Assembly (NCBI GenBank): GCA_024803745.1
Contig: JANJXV010000016.1
Location: forward strand, 40,219,001 to 40,283,000
From: Megascapheus bottae
Taxonomy: Eukaryota; Chordata; Mammalia; Rodentia; Geomyidae
Direction of reading: 5' to 3'
Length of the DNA: 64,000 nucleotides
The notes beneath the pieces were generated by a model, which was given only the letters and a program-made list of their open reading frames with translations, did no database searches and was not told the origin of the DNA. The translations under genes and the position numbers were made by a program. Positions 24,346 through 35,567 of this stretch are shown piece after piece. The number at the start of each line of letters is the position of its first letter. The stretch's first letter is position 1.

Positions 24346-26320
24346 TGCAAGTATTATGAAAGCTTTTGCAATAAATGAAACTTTTTCAACATAATGTAAA
24401 TATGTATGAAATTCACTTTATTATCAATGCATACATATTGAACACACTTGGAAGTAAATCAAGTTGATGTTTAAATAATCATAGGGTAGAAAAATATAAC
24501 CAAGAAAAGAGATAGTAAATCATCTCAAAGAAAAAAATTAACATACATATAAATACAACAAATAACAAAACTATACAGATTTTGAAATGTATTCTTAACT
24601 TTCTTGCCTATCTATTGCTTTTAAACCTGCCAATAATCTAAAAGTCTAAGTCACATACTTTCTCCACCCAAATTGGATAGGTGATCAAATTGGATAGGTG
24701 ATACCACTTGGAAGCATATTGAAACAAGGATAGTGGGTCTAACTGGTGCCCTTGTGGTAGGTAACAGCACTGGGTCTAACTGGTATTATCTTGACTTCTT
24801 GGTGGATGAAGGTGTGTTCCCATCACCAGATGATGGGTGTGCCTCAATGAATCCCTAGAGGCAGGGTCAGGGACTTGGACAACACATTACTGGACCTATA
24901 CCATAAACTGATGAGACTCACTAACCTCTTGAGCTCCCTGTGACCTTGACCATGATCCTATTTAGGTCCCAACCAGCTCAGCTGCCATTTTGAGCCATGC
25001 CTGGTGTCTCCTGGCTCTCCTCATGTAACATGGTTTCCCCCTTCAGGTCTCCATTAGCACTGATCAGGTTGGTTGCAATTGTTTTTCTGCTCTCTCTTTA
25101 CAGGTCTACATTCATGACTCAGTTTCCTAACAGTATTGTGTATTCGAGGCTGGAAGCTTTGGGGGATATGTGTCTGTTCGCATTTCTAGTAAGGATTCCT
25201 GATTCTACCTCTCAAAATGTGGCTTCCTTGTATCTTGGGATCGAATTACCACATAACAATATTTGTGCTAATTTTCATATCTATAAACAAAGACTTTAAG
25301 AAAAATGAAGGAAACTTCCAATGGGACAATATAAAACAATACCTCTTGTTTTTAACTTCAAACATTCTCCTCCATGGAAGCTTCTGAATCTTCTTCAAGG
25401 TGCTTTGTATGCATGTTTTATGTGTTCTCTATTTGTGTGTTATCACCCACATCAGCAGACTGAGACTTAAAGACCTGAATAGCCATATTGGAAGTTTTAC
25501 AATTTAATTCTGGAACCCTCTCCTCACTTAATTGAAATCCTCTTATGCCATTCACTCATCTGGGTACTTAATTGGTTCTTAATCTTTATCTCTTTTCTGT
25601 CAGCTAATTATTCTTCCTCCTTATCTTGCTGACCATGATAACTTCAGCCGAATTCTGGAACCTTCCAAATATTTATGTTCCTCTGATCGCTGCTGAACAA
25701 TTTATGAGGTATTTCTCAGTTTCTGTTGCATGTTAGTATACCAAAGTCAACTGTATATTTCATCAGAAGTTACATTAGTCCTTGTAGTGCCTCTTTCTAT
25801 TATGGAAATGTAACATCATGTATTAAAAAGAGAGATTTTGCCATGAGACAATGGAAACGACTCAATAAAATGAAACTGAGAAAAATAATATGCAATTTAC
25901 CCAAAGGAGAGTGGAGATAGATGTCCAGTGAAAATTAAAAAAAATAATAAAACCTAATTCATCCCCTCACTTATCCAGGAAAGAAAAGGAAACTATAAGA
26001 GCAATTTCCTACCCAAAAAATAGCAACTATTTACATGATTTGGTTTGGTTTGTTTTTTTAATCAGAAAAATCCTCTTTTGCATGAAGGTGTATGTGACAG
26101 CCCCATGAATATAATATAAGCTCTAGTGGACAGGGACATTGAGTTCAGGGTCCATCTACATGTCCTGGGGGCCCAGTTCCTAATGGGGACATTCTGGTAG
26201 CTTCTCTGGGAGACACCTACAAAGTTTCCTCTCAAAAACATTGTGACCTGCAAACTCAAAAGACTGCCAGTTAGTGGCGAGAGGACAGATGCCTACATTT
26301 CATCTGCCAGGGGATGAGTA
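24346..26320. other. Unique DNA with short local duplications
   Basis: No family assigned. 'aaattggataggtgat' occurs twice in a row at about 24670-24703, and 'gggtctaactggt' occurs at about 24735 and 24772. The 24700-25290 block is GC-richer and might be an eroded LTR, but I cannot place it. Confidence 0.4.
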
Positions 26321-26378
26321 GGGAGAGGAGAGAAGAGAAGAGGAGAAGGAGAAGAAAGAAGGGGAGGGGAAGGAAGGG
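26321..26378 (+). repeat. GA-rich low-complexity tract
   Basis: An imperfect purine run of gaga, gaa and gga words. Confidence 0.85.
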
Positions 26379-27070
26379 ACTAGAACACATCTACATGTGT
26401 AATTATTGAGATCTTACACAGAGAATCTGGAGGTTTTGACGGGACACTGCTGTACTGATGATTTCAATACTTTTAGAATAGGCACCTGAAGAGCTGATGG
26501 AATGTGAGTCGAAGATGGAGGGGAATCATTCTCACTATACCAGCCTCTGACAGCACGACATCATCCACCAGCTTGGCATGCAGGCAGGCGGAAGCCGGCA
26601 GGGGAAGCTGAGGAAGTCACATGGTCAAGTACTGATGGAGAGCCGGTGACAGCACCCAGAAGCACCTTGGCTCCAGAAAAGAAGTGCAAAAGGGTGGCTG
26701 CTTTCCCTATCATCTCATGTGAAAGATGCAGAGATGGAGTCCAGCCATAATGAAGCAGGCTGATAAAGAAAAAGGAAATCTGAAGGTACAGTTATGGCTT
26801 TGCAAAAATGACCCCGGATTAGTGAGCATATCAACCCAGGAAAGTCTCCTTATCTTCACTGATGCCTGGGAAACTACATGTTTTCAAACAGAGTTCTAGG
26901 CAAGAGAAGATGGAAGTAGCCCCTCAACATGCCAGGCTTTCATTTGCCCATAAAATGAAAAGACCTGCTAACTCCTGAAAGTTTCATTTCCTTAGATATT
27001 TTCATATCCCTTACTCTTAGTAGTGGTAAAAATTATTGCTCTGACAACAAGCAAAAATTTTTTTAAAAAA

Positions 27071-27073
<3 letters not shown>
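26379..27073. other. Unique DNA, nothing recognised
   Basis: A moderately GC-rich patch at 26480-26720 has no repeat signature and no open frame of note. Confidence 0.45.

Positions 27074-27106
<33 letters not shown>
27074..27106 (+). repeat. (GA)n microsatellite
   Basis: About 16 GA units. Confidence 0.95.
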
Positions 27107-27108
<2 letters not shown>

Positions 27109-27270
27109 CACAAAATGTGCACCTCAGAGTTTTGCTAACAAAACCAAACATGATTTCCATATACTAACATATAAGGGGGAGGCTGAAGTTTGGTTTGGTA
27201 TAAAGGAGAACATTTATTAGACTATTAATTGAAAATTTAGCTGTTGCCTCCAGCTTTTATTCACAGGTCT

Positions 27271-27373
27271 TAGGAAGGGAAGGGAAGAAGAGAAGGAAAG
27301 GAGGGAGGGAGGGAGGGAAGGAGGGAGGGAGGAGAAACAAAGGAGAGAATGAAAGGGAAAAGGGAGGAAGGCA
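27271..27373 (+). repeat. GGGA/GGAA purine tract
   Basis: An imperfect gga/ggga array. Its right end supplied the left target-site duplication of the adjacent L1. Confidence 0.9.
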
Positions 27374-27762
27374 GATTCATTTGTAACAATTAGTAATTAG
27401 TGCACATCTGGGACTCTCCTAGCAGAGGATTACAATAGTGCAAACCCTAGATACATAAGGTCACATAGGACAAGACTAAATGGAAACAAGAGCTCTATCT
27501 TGAGTGATTGTGTTCTTAATGTACTATGTTATTTCTCTTCTCCTTTGTTGCTCTTTGGTTAATCTCATATTGTTACTGTATCTGACTTTGTTACCTGGTA
27601 TATTGTATATATGTTCCTTTGTTTATTTGAAATAGGAAATGGGGACAAAAACATAAGAAGGGGTGTCAATGTGTGAAAAGTAATGCACCTACTATCTGGT
27701 GAATGTAATTGTTACCCCTCTATACATTACCTGGATAATAAAAAAGAAAATGGAAAAAAAGA
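27374..27762 (+). mobile_element. L1 3' UTR, 5'-truncated insertion
   Basis: It parallels the 62165-62710 copy: 'ctagcagagga', 'cctagatacataaggtcaca', 'gtactatgttatttctcttc', 'gtgtcaatgtgtgaaaagta', 'ctatctggtgaatgtaattg', then an A-rich tail. A perfect 16-bp target-site duplication, 'aaaagggaggaaggca', lies at 27358-27373 and 27763-27778. It contains only 3' UTR, no ORF2. Confidence 0.95.
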
Positions 27763-27778
27763 AAAAGGGAGGAAGGCA

Positions 27779-28589
27779 AAGAGGGAGAGTTATTCTTTTC
27801 CAGAATGAAAACTGCTCCAATTGATATCAAAGACATCAGGTGAATTGATCCTCACTGTGAGAACTACCAGCTCCATCCGACACATTCCCCAGTTGGCTCC
27901 AGTAAATTGCATTTGGCAGAAATTCAAGTGCCCTTCTCTGAAGTAGCATGCAAGTGCATCCAGTGCCTTAAATCTTTTCTGAAATGGACAAAGTATAAAT
28001 AAATGAACAGGCCTAAAGACAAGAGTATATTTTCACTATGCTTTGATAGACCTATCCATTTCTTTTTTTTATTGTCATGGCAATGAGTCATGTCCATTTC
28101 TTGTTATTTGCTTATTTAATGCTTCTGGAACTTTTATGAAAGCAAACTGTTTATTCCAAAGTCCGTCATGAGCACTCTGAATATGACAGGCTTAGAAGAC
28201 ATTTCAGGATAATCACAAAAATCCTCACACCCACTACAAATAATAATGATAACAGTAAATATAATATAAAATGATCATGGGCCCTCAAGTGTGCCTTGGC
28301 TCACATTTCCCTGTAAACAGGTATTTGGTGTTTTGATAAACAAGTATTTTAAAATTGAATATGATGATGACAGTTCTGTTTATAAGAACATCTTTAAAGT
28401 GACAATTAAACTTAAAATGATGAAATTTAGGAAATTGGCCTGAAATATAATAATGTACTTCACAACATTTGCTAAATGTAGAAATTATTTTACATTGTAA
28501 TCATCTTGTGCAGCAATTATAATTCCATGCCTACAAATGAAAAAAATAAGCATATCAGTGAGTTCTTGAAATAGTAACAGTAAAATTAA
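27779..28589. other. Unique AT-rich DNA, nothing recognised
   Basis: No gene or repeat family recognised. Confidence 0.45.
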
Positions 28590-29265
28590 GGGTATGGGAA
28601 TTCTACTCATCCATCATAAAAAATGGATATTGTACCGTTTGAAAGGAAATGGAAATGCACGGGAAAAATTTATATTAAGAAATGTAAACCAGACACAGGA
28701 AAACAAAGGTTTCATGGTTTCCCTCATTCGTGATAATGAGGATGCCCTCAGAAATCTGCAACTAAATACTCCAGGTGGTAAACAAGGGCTACAAATACAT
28801 TAATGGAACTATTATAGACTCTGGAGAGTCTATAGAGAGAAAAGGTGCTATAATTAAAAGACTAAGTCAAAGCTCAACAAAATGAGTACCAGAAAAGGTA
28901 CATGCAAGAATGGAAGGAAGGTCCAAGAGAAGAGAGGTAGAAGAATTACGGGGAAAGTGAGGAGGCAAGAATTCACTGTATATGCCACAGAATTGAGAAA
29001 ATAAGGAAAGGGGTGGCTTAAATGTGGGTGAAGATGTTGAAGTTGTGACACAGATCAAGATTCATTGTACAACAAACTGCGTTGTTAAACGGCAAAATAC
29101 TAAATATACATCCTAAAATTAAGTAAGGGGTGGATTGAAGGGGGTAGTTGATGATGTTGAAAAAAATGAGGTTGACCAAGATACACTGTATTCATAAACT
29201 GCTTCAGTGAACAGCAACTCCTTTGTACAACTGCTTAAATGTAACGATATTCAAAAAAATTCAGA
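28590..29265 (+). mobile_element. Older L1: ORF2 end plus 3' UTR with internal duplication
   Basis: The start 'gggaattctactcatccatc' and then 'ttatattaagaaatgtaaac' match the last codons of L1 ORF2 and the ORF2/UTR border. 'tttccctcattcgtgat' and 'aaatacattaatggaac' follow. The 3' part is duplicated: 29008-29124 and 29125-29255 both start 'aaggggtgg' and carry 'gatgttgaa', 'caagat(t/a)ca(t/c)tgta' and 'aaactgc'. The same subfamily occurs at 60930-61870. Inactive fragment. Confidence 0.75.
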
Positions 29266-30914
29266 ATTTGGAAATGGTGAAATTTCGCAGGAACTAGAGA
29301 GAAAAGAAAACTCACCCAGATCCAAAGAAATGGGACATAAATGAAAATACATTTGAATTTCTATTTGTCTTCATCCTATATGTATGTGTGTGTGAGTATA
29401 TATATATATGACGTACAAAACTCTGAGAAATTCCCTCAACTTTTGTTTCATGTTTATCAATTTAAAACCTTTTACCCCTGAATAGTTTTTCAACAAGTCA
29501 TGATTTTTTCACAGACAAACTGCAAGCCATTTCAAAACATTTCAAAATGCTTGTGGTAGATAAATAGGTTTGTCCTTAGAAGAGACTCGTTCTTCATGAA
29601 AGGTTTTGTATCCATGTATTTGCATCATGCTGGCTGATAAACACGTATGGTAGATGTATACATTGAGCTCTCCACTCTGTCAGATGACATTCAATATTAT
29701 TGGCCAAAAGCTAGAATAACCAGGGGAAAAAAAGAGAATCCATTGCCTTTTGAATGAGGGACTAGAATTATTGGGACATACATTTATTTATACAAGACAT
29801 TGCCAGGATTCTAAAGTCAAATTTCTCATCGTCTTTCAACAGAAAGAAGAAAAGGCTTCTTTGTGTGTATTGAGATTTTTTAGAAACTCTTTCGTGAGCT
29901 GTAAAATGCTGTACTGTGTGAGGCCCAGGGGGCCTAGAAGTTACTCCTGGATTGATTTAGAGTGAAACATTGCAGAGGCAACTTTGACTTCACAGGAAGC
30001 CAGAGGGATTCACTGACTTTTCACAGTTAGGAAAACTGCTCTGGGAAAATGAATAGAAGAGGGTCACCTTGGCTGCCTCCAAGAAGAAAGCAAAAAACAG
30101 GAGCTGGACCCAGGGGCTTCTGCTGAGATGTGGACGCTCGAATGGTTGTTGTGATTCAGATTCTTTTACACAGCTTCCCAGAAGCTTCTGTCTGTAGGAA
30201 GCATGCAACAAGAATCCCTATTAGGCAACTTTATCCATAAATCACTTTATATGTTAGCTTCCTGTTATTTAGAGGGTATCTGCCACCATCTGGATGCTGG
30301 AACCTGACCCGTGTGTCAGAAATACTGGTTTTTGCTATTTGAAAAACCATTCATGGAATGTCCAGAATGGGGAGCTGGAAAATACATTGGCCTGAACAGT
30401 TCATTTGTCTGGCACCAAGAAAGTAAAACAACATAAACCACAATCCCAACTTTGTCAGAAGAGCAACTCTCTGAAATAAGGCAGAAAAGACACAGGGACC
30501 CAGCCAAGGATGCCTTCGTCCTGTCTGATGGACATGAGAGAAGCAGGAGAGAAAGGATATCCGGGACCCAGGATGGAGATACCACCGACTTTCCTAGTTT
30601 CTTCTGGTGTCAGAGAGAGCAGATGAACCATGGACAATCGGTCTACAGTTCCCAAAGGCAGCTTAAATAGCCCTTACCATACAGGGCCTGGATGAGGAAG
30701 GTTCTCTAAGAAAGCGTGGCTTTGCACGTGAGCCAGAAGGTGGTGAACTGAGTCGTGGAGAATGCAGAGGCTCACCTGGCACATCCTACCTGCAGGGACG
30801 CCCTGCAAGTGTCAGCTTCTCTTCCACCTGTGTTCTTTTCTTGAGTGTTATTTGACTGATGTTACAGTCTGTCTCATATGCCTCTCTTTGGCTGTCTGTC
30901 ACTATGTTTCTATA
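29266..30914. other. Unique DNA, nothing recognised
   Basis: No gene or repeat family recognised. The 29990-30670 part is GC-richer, and the overlapping short frames on both strands look random. Confidence 0.45.
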
Positions 30915-30985
30915 CAGTTCTGGGAATTGAAACAAGAGCCTCGCAAGCATATTTGAGCACTATGCCCAGACACACTCCTTTTTAG
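30915..30985 (-). mobile_element. Probable tRNA-derived SINE fragment
   Basis: 'tctgggaattgaaacaagag' followed by 'cctcgcaagcatatttgagc' resembles the reversed box-B and A-box part of an ID/B2-like SINE. Short and eroded. Confidence 0.4.
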
Positions 30986-31199
30986 CATTTATAATTTTGA
31001 GAGTCACTTGTCTTTTTCAAGCTCCTAGTTCTCTTGCCTCTGATGCCCAAGTGGCAAGGGTTGTAGAGCAGTGCCCTGCTTCCCTATCAATTCTTGTTTT
31101 TAAATACTTCAAGAACTCTAACATTTTTTGGTATAAACTTCCATGAATTAGAGGAAGGCTACAGTCCCACTCTTCTCCTAACCTTTTGTTCTCCTTTGC

Positions 31200-31312
31200 T
31201 ATTTTTGTGTTGGGATTTGACCTTAAACTCAGAACTATCAACTCTTGCTTGGCTCTTTTCACCTCTATCACCTGAACCACACCTCTGCTTCCAACTTGCC
31301 TGGCTTTTGGCT
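31200..31312 (-). mobile_element. Eroded SINE right arm
   Basis: 'ttgtgttgggatttgacctt', 'ctttcacctctatcacctga' style pyrimidine-rich text and 'acctctgcttccaacttgcc' run parallel to the reversed ID-like right arm of the young SINEs, with many changes. Confidence 0.45.
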
Positions 31313-31847
31313 CCTTCTCTTCAAAGTAGTACATTTCATCATGGTTCTTTCAAATTCTTGTACATTACTGTCATAGAGACCAATATATAATGGATCTTGG
31401 CAGTTTTCAAGGTCAGAGATACGCCAATATACCAGAGCATTTGTTTTCTGTAGCCTAATAAGAATTATTTTAAAATAAAGAAATGGGCCAAAGGAGAGAC
31501 AGTTCCTATATAACCTAGACATAGCCTGTCCTTGACCATGGATGACAATTTGTCTCATCACAAGGCGAATGTTAAGGAATCATTTTAGGTACCATGTAAG
31601 CAGGGATTTGCTGTCTACTCTAGCTGTCACAAACACCCCACTGGACAGATGTTATTGAAGTCATTTTTCACTCTACAAAACCGAATGTGATCGATGGTGA
31701 CAGTTAAGAGCAAAAGAAAAACAAAAGTCTTGCAGTTAGAAAAAGACAGAATTCTGGTTAAATCTGAGTCTCATTCCAAAATTCACAAATTAAAGATCCA
31801 CAAGTAAATGTTAAGTAAATGCTATAAATTCTGACATAAAAGTGAAA

Positions 31848-32105
31848 AGGTGCTGATGGCTCATGCCTATAATCCTAGCTACCCAGGAAGTTGAGATCTG
31901 AGGATCTTGGTTCAAAGCCAGCCTGGCCAGAAAAAGCCCTAAGACTCATCTCCAATTAATCACCAAAATGCCCGAAGTACATCTATAGCTCTGGTGGTAG
32001 ATTTGGTGCTCAACACCTACACTTGATACTTCTGTGTTGAGCACAAAAGCTCGAGGGAACAGTGTCAGTGCTCTGAGTCCAAATGCAGGGCTCACATACA
32101 AATTA
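31848..32105 (+). mobile_element. B1 + ID-like dimeric SINE, diverged
   Basis: 'tgctgatggctcatgcctat' and 'aatcctagctacccaggaag' (B1-like arm), then 'ggttcaaagccagcctggcc', the linker 'atctccaattaatcacc', and a diverged right arm with an insertion. No clean target-site duplication was seen. Confidence 0.88.
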
Positions 32106-32204
32106 AAACATTCTCAAAATGTGAGGAACCTCTCAAGCACAATATAAATATACAACCGTTATTGATACTTGAATATCTCTTTCATCTATGCTTTAGAAAG
32201 ACAC

Positions 32205-32242
32205 CTGGAAGGACTTGACTAAAGGTATTTCTCAAATGGTAG

Positions 32243-32289
<47 letters not shown>

Positions 32290-32332
32290 AGAAAACCTGA
32301 GGCCCTGAGTTCAAATTTCTGTGTATCTAAGA
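32205..32332 (+). mobile_element. Old SINE right arm with internal (CA)n expansion
   Basis: 'ctcaaatggtagagca' is followed by a pure CA tract (32245-32286) and then 'gaggccctgagttcaaattt', the normal distal end of the arm. The microsatellite has replaced or expanded the middle of the SINE. Related ta/ga-rich low complexity follows to about 32372. Confidence 0.65.
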
Positions 32333-32409
32333 GATAGATACATAGATATATACATACATAGATAGAGATGGATGCTTGTTATTTCAATACTTTAGTATAT
32401 TAGTATTAA

Positions 32410-32785
32410 TATTTAGTGTTAGCATTTGTCCATGCTCAGAAAAGCCTGGACACCTGTATACGTTACTATCACGTGAATGTGTTTTTCTCCCTCTGTCTCT
32501 TCCAAGTTCATGTGATAATATGACAGTTCCAAGATGGTGATACTAAGTGATGGGAAATTTGAGAGGTGATAAGGGAGAAACAGAGTTATATGAGATTAGT
32601 GACTTCATAAGAGACACAAGAGAAGCTCTCTTTCTGCTAGTGGAGATTATGAGATGGCCATACATGGGTCAAGAAGAGGAATCTTACCAGACACAAAATC
32701 TACTGCAGCCTTGCTCTTGGGTCCATCAGACTCTAGAATTCTGAGCCGTAAACTTTAGTTTTTACAAGCTCCACCTGAATGTACA
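32410..32785 (+). mobile_element. Probable MaLR-type LTR fragment
   Basis: The ordered words 'gagaggtgataagggag', 'gattagtgacttcataagag', 'gagatggccatacatgggtc', 'cttaccagacacaaaatcta', 'ctgcagccttgctcttggg' and 'ctagaattctgagccgtaaa' parallel a mammalian MaLR/MLT-type LTR consensus I recall (nonautonomous, ERVL-related). Subfamily not assigned, and no internal retroviral sequence is present. Confidence 0.5.
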
Positions 32786-32878
32786 GAGATACATCTAAAA
32801 AAACACCTCATTGCAATTACATTAGTAATTACATATTAAAAATTAAGATTCCATACCTGTTGAAGTTGCACTGTTTTT

Positions 32879-33088
32879 GCTTTTAGAAGTACTGAGGTTT
32901 GAAGTCTATTAGGCTTGCTTGCTCTTCTTAGCTTGGAGCTCTCCCACTAGAGCCTTGCTTTTTGCTAGTCAATTTTGGAGACAGAGTCTTACAGACTAAT
33001 TTACCTTGATTGGTCTTGAACCTTGTGCCCTTAGATTTCAGTCTCTGGCGTAGCTAAGATTACAGATGGGAGCCACCAGTCTCTAACT
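32879..33088 (-). mobile_element. Old dimeric SINE
   Basis: Plus-strand order is 'agtactgaggtttgaagtct', 'cccactagagccttgc', 'ggagacagagtcttacagac', 'ggtcttgaaccttgtgccct' and 'agctaagattacagatggga', which is the reversed right arm, linker and B1-like left arm. It is more diverged than the 10028 copy. Confidence 0.8.
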
Positions 33089-33177
33089 TAAAGAAAAACT
33101 TAAGTTTTTAAAATCATGCCTTTCTATCTGGTTCTTTCCTTTTCTCCCTCTGTATATTGCATGCCCTTACAAAAGTT

Positions 33178-33265
33178 TTGTTCATACTGTGCTGGAGATC
33201 TTGATCTTCCTGCCTCAGACTCTTCAGTGCTGGTATTATAGGATGCTCTACCAGAACCAACAAAA
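33178..33265 (-). mobile_element. B1-like monomer fragment
   Basis: 'ggagatcttgatcttcctgc', 'ctcagactcttcagtgctgg' and 'tattataggatgctctacca' match the reversed B1/7SL-derived body. Confidence 0.75.
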
Positions 33266-33282
33266 TAAAAACGCTTTTTCAT

Positions 33283-33520
33283 TTTTATTTTTGTCTGTCC
33301 TGGGGCTTGAACTCAGGGCGTGGGCATAGTCCCTGAGCTCTTTCACTCACAGCTAGCACTCTACCATTTTGAGCCACAGCTCCACTTTGAGTTTTTAGTA
33401 GTTAACATATGAAGATATGTATCTCACAAACTTTCCTTCTGCAGGCCAGCCTTGAACTCTGATCCTCAGATCTTAGCCTTGTAAGTAGATAACACAACAG
33501 ATGTGAACCACTAGCAACCT
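33283..33520 (-). mobile_element. B1 + ID-like dimeric SINE
   Basis: 'ctggggcttgaactcagggc', 'gctagcactctaccattttg', 'agccacagctccactttgag', 'ggccagccttgaactctgat' and 'cctcagatcttagcc' give the reversed right arm and left arm in order. Confidence 0.88.
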
Positions 33521-34284
33521 ATATGAAAATTGAACTCTTACAGCAACCAATACCACTACTTTGGATAAGAATATCAAATTTTCCTCATGTTTTTCACTTT
33601 TTGTTTTTAAAAAGAGTTGCTTGAGAAACAGCACCTTCTATGTCTTATATAGCATGCCAAATAATCTTCTACTGGAGACATGAAATATAACACTTCAGAA
33701 TTTTGACATATTCATAAAACACAATTCCTAGAGGATTGTAATAATTTTCTCTATGTGCATTTGGACTCCAAATTCGGCGTAGAAGTTCCTGAGGTAATGA
33801 GAGCCTGGAGAATTCAGCTTGAAATACTTCAGGAAGACAGGTCCACATTCTGACAAGCATTTTATACAGTTAGTAAATAATTAAACAGACTAAGCTAATT
33901 GAAGCCCCGAATGCACGCAGTGATTGGAATGCAGATGATTCTTGATGACTGTCTTGTTCTTTAAAAAATTCTGGTGTCTTATTTGTCTCCATCAGCTGGC
34001 CTACAAAAAGAGGGAAATGCTCAGAGCCCTCTGCAGACTTCTCATTCATCAGCTGTGCAGTAAAATGGATTTACAAGACAGAGGCACATTTCCTCCTCTG
34101 AGACAACTGCAAATCTTATTAAACGAAATCACTGGATGGTAATCAGGACTTTCGACCACGCTCTGGACTCCCACCTCCTCACCTTACTGCTCACTTCTTC
34201 TGCCTAGCAACTCAGGAACATCTTACCTCCCACCCTGTATCCCGTTTTCTTTCTGTGCCAACAGTCTCAGCTTCCCACTTAACT
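33521..34284. other. Unique DNA, nothing recognised
   Basis: No gene recognised. 'cagtaaaatggatttacaag' near 34060 faintly recalls MIR but is too weak to call. Confidence 0.4.
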
Positions 34285-34400
34285 GGAGTTCACTGAACAT
34301 GATTGAGAAGCTGCTATGCACCTAGCTAGCAGTCTGCTGGGGTTTAGTGGTGTGCTAACAAAGAAAGTGAGTTTCTGCATCTAGATTCTGACAACATATA
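34285..34400 (-). mobile_element. Probable L2 3' end
   Basis: 'tgctatgcacctagctagca' and 'ggggtttagtggtgtgctaa' parallel the reversed L2 terminal segment (tactatgtgccaggcactg, then ggggatacagcagtgaacaa). Highly diverged, as expected for this ancient LINE. Confidence 0.5.
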
Positions 34401-35346
34401 ACTGCAAGGGCATGCCCCAACACACCCTCTGCTCCCTGAATTCACTTCTGCCTTCCTCAGTCTTCCTCACTTTCAGGAACACGGACAACAGGATTGCACT
34501 GTGACATGCACAACTGTTCTCTCCAACCCTGACCTGCCAGGTCTTCTGCAAGCCTTTAAATAACTTCCTGATTTCATCCCTTACAATGTAGGAAGCAAGG
34601 CACACTCTGGAACTGCAAAAGTGCTTATGGCTAAATTTGTTCACACAAGACAAGAAGGCAAATGTAGAAAATGCAAATGAATGCCGCTCACAGCCCTTGC
34701 ATGACTGGCAAGAGAAGGGACAGCCGGTGACTTGTGAGCTTTAGTAGCCAGTAGAGGCCCTGTTGGGCCTCTGATGGCAATAACGAAGCTCAAAAGACAC
34801 CAGGCCAGTAACAGAATCACAAAGACTGGCTGAGAACTGGTATCAACACAATCCATTTGTGCCACAGAAGCTGGATGCTGGAGAATGAAGTCTGACCCCC
34901 ATTTTGACTTCCTCCAGTGAACCGCCTCCACATACCTGTCTGGCCTCCTCACACGGAGAATTTGGCAGAGATCCATAAGTTTATTCTGTATCCCAAACAG
35001 ATCTGCTACAGCTCATTGTTCACATATCACAGGCTGACCCTCATCAAGCCTTTTAGGTCCAAAGGCTGTGGGGACAAGTTTTTAATCCTATAATACGAAA
35101 TAATACCTTACATAGTTTACACTTGCAAATAGTACTAGAAAATGTGAGCGCCTAAAACACCAGTGTTCAGTATATCAATATATAAACTGCATCGAATTGA
35201 GTATTTGATGATGTATTTCATAAGTTAAGATTTTGAAGTGGAGGAGCTATGTGAAAGGATGGAGTGGTTTTAATTTTTAGGTGTAATTTTCTGGGTCTAA
35301 ATTCAATCTATGTTCACTGAGAAGTCTTTTAATTACCAAGAACAAA
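34401..35346. other. Unique DNA, nothing recognised
   Basis: Short open frames on the minus strand (34381-34653, 34641-34976) have no recognisable domain and no sign of coding. Confidence 0.45.
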
Positions 35347-35359
35347 AAAGAAAAATCTG

Positions 35360-35554
35360 GGGCTGGGAATTTGGACACGTGGTAGAGTGCTTGCCTAGAA
35401 TGCACTAAGACCAGGTTCGATTCCTCAGTACCATGTACATAGAAAAAAGAGTCGGAAGTGGTGCTGAGGCTCAAGTGGTAGAGCTCTAGCCTTGAGAAAG
35501 TCCAAGGGCAGTGCTCAGGCCCTTAGCTCATGCCCAGGACTGGCAAAGAAAATA
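35360..35554 (+). mobile_element. ID-like dimeric SINE, full length
   Basis: Starts 'gggctgggaatttggacacg', contains 'gcttgcctagaatgcact', box-B 'ggttcgattcc' and right arm 'ggctcaagtggtagagctct', and ends 'caggactggcaaag' plus an A-rich tail. A perfect 13-bp duplication 'aaagaaaaatctg' lies at 35347-35359 and 35555-35567. The variant 'gccttgagaaagtccaagg' links it to the 49532 copy. Confidence 0.97.
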
Positions 35555-35567
35555 AAAGAAAAATCTG

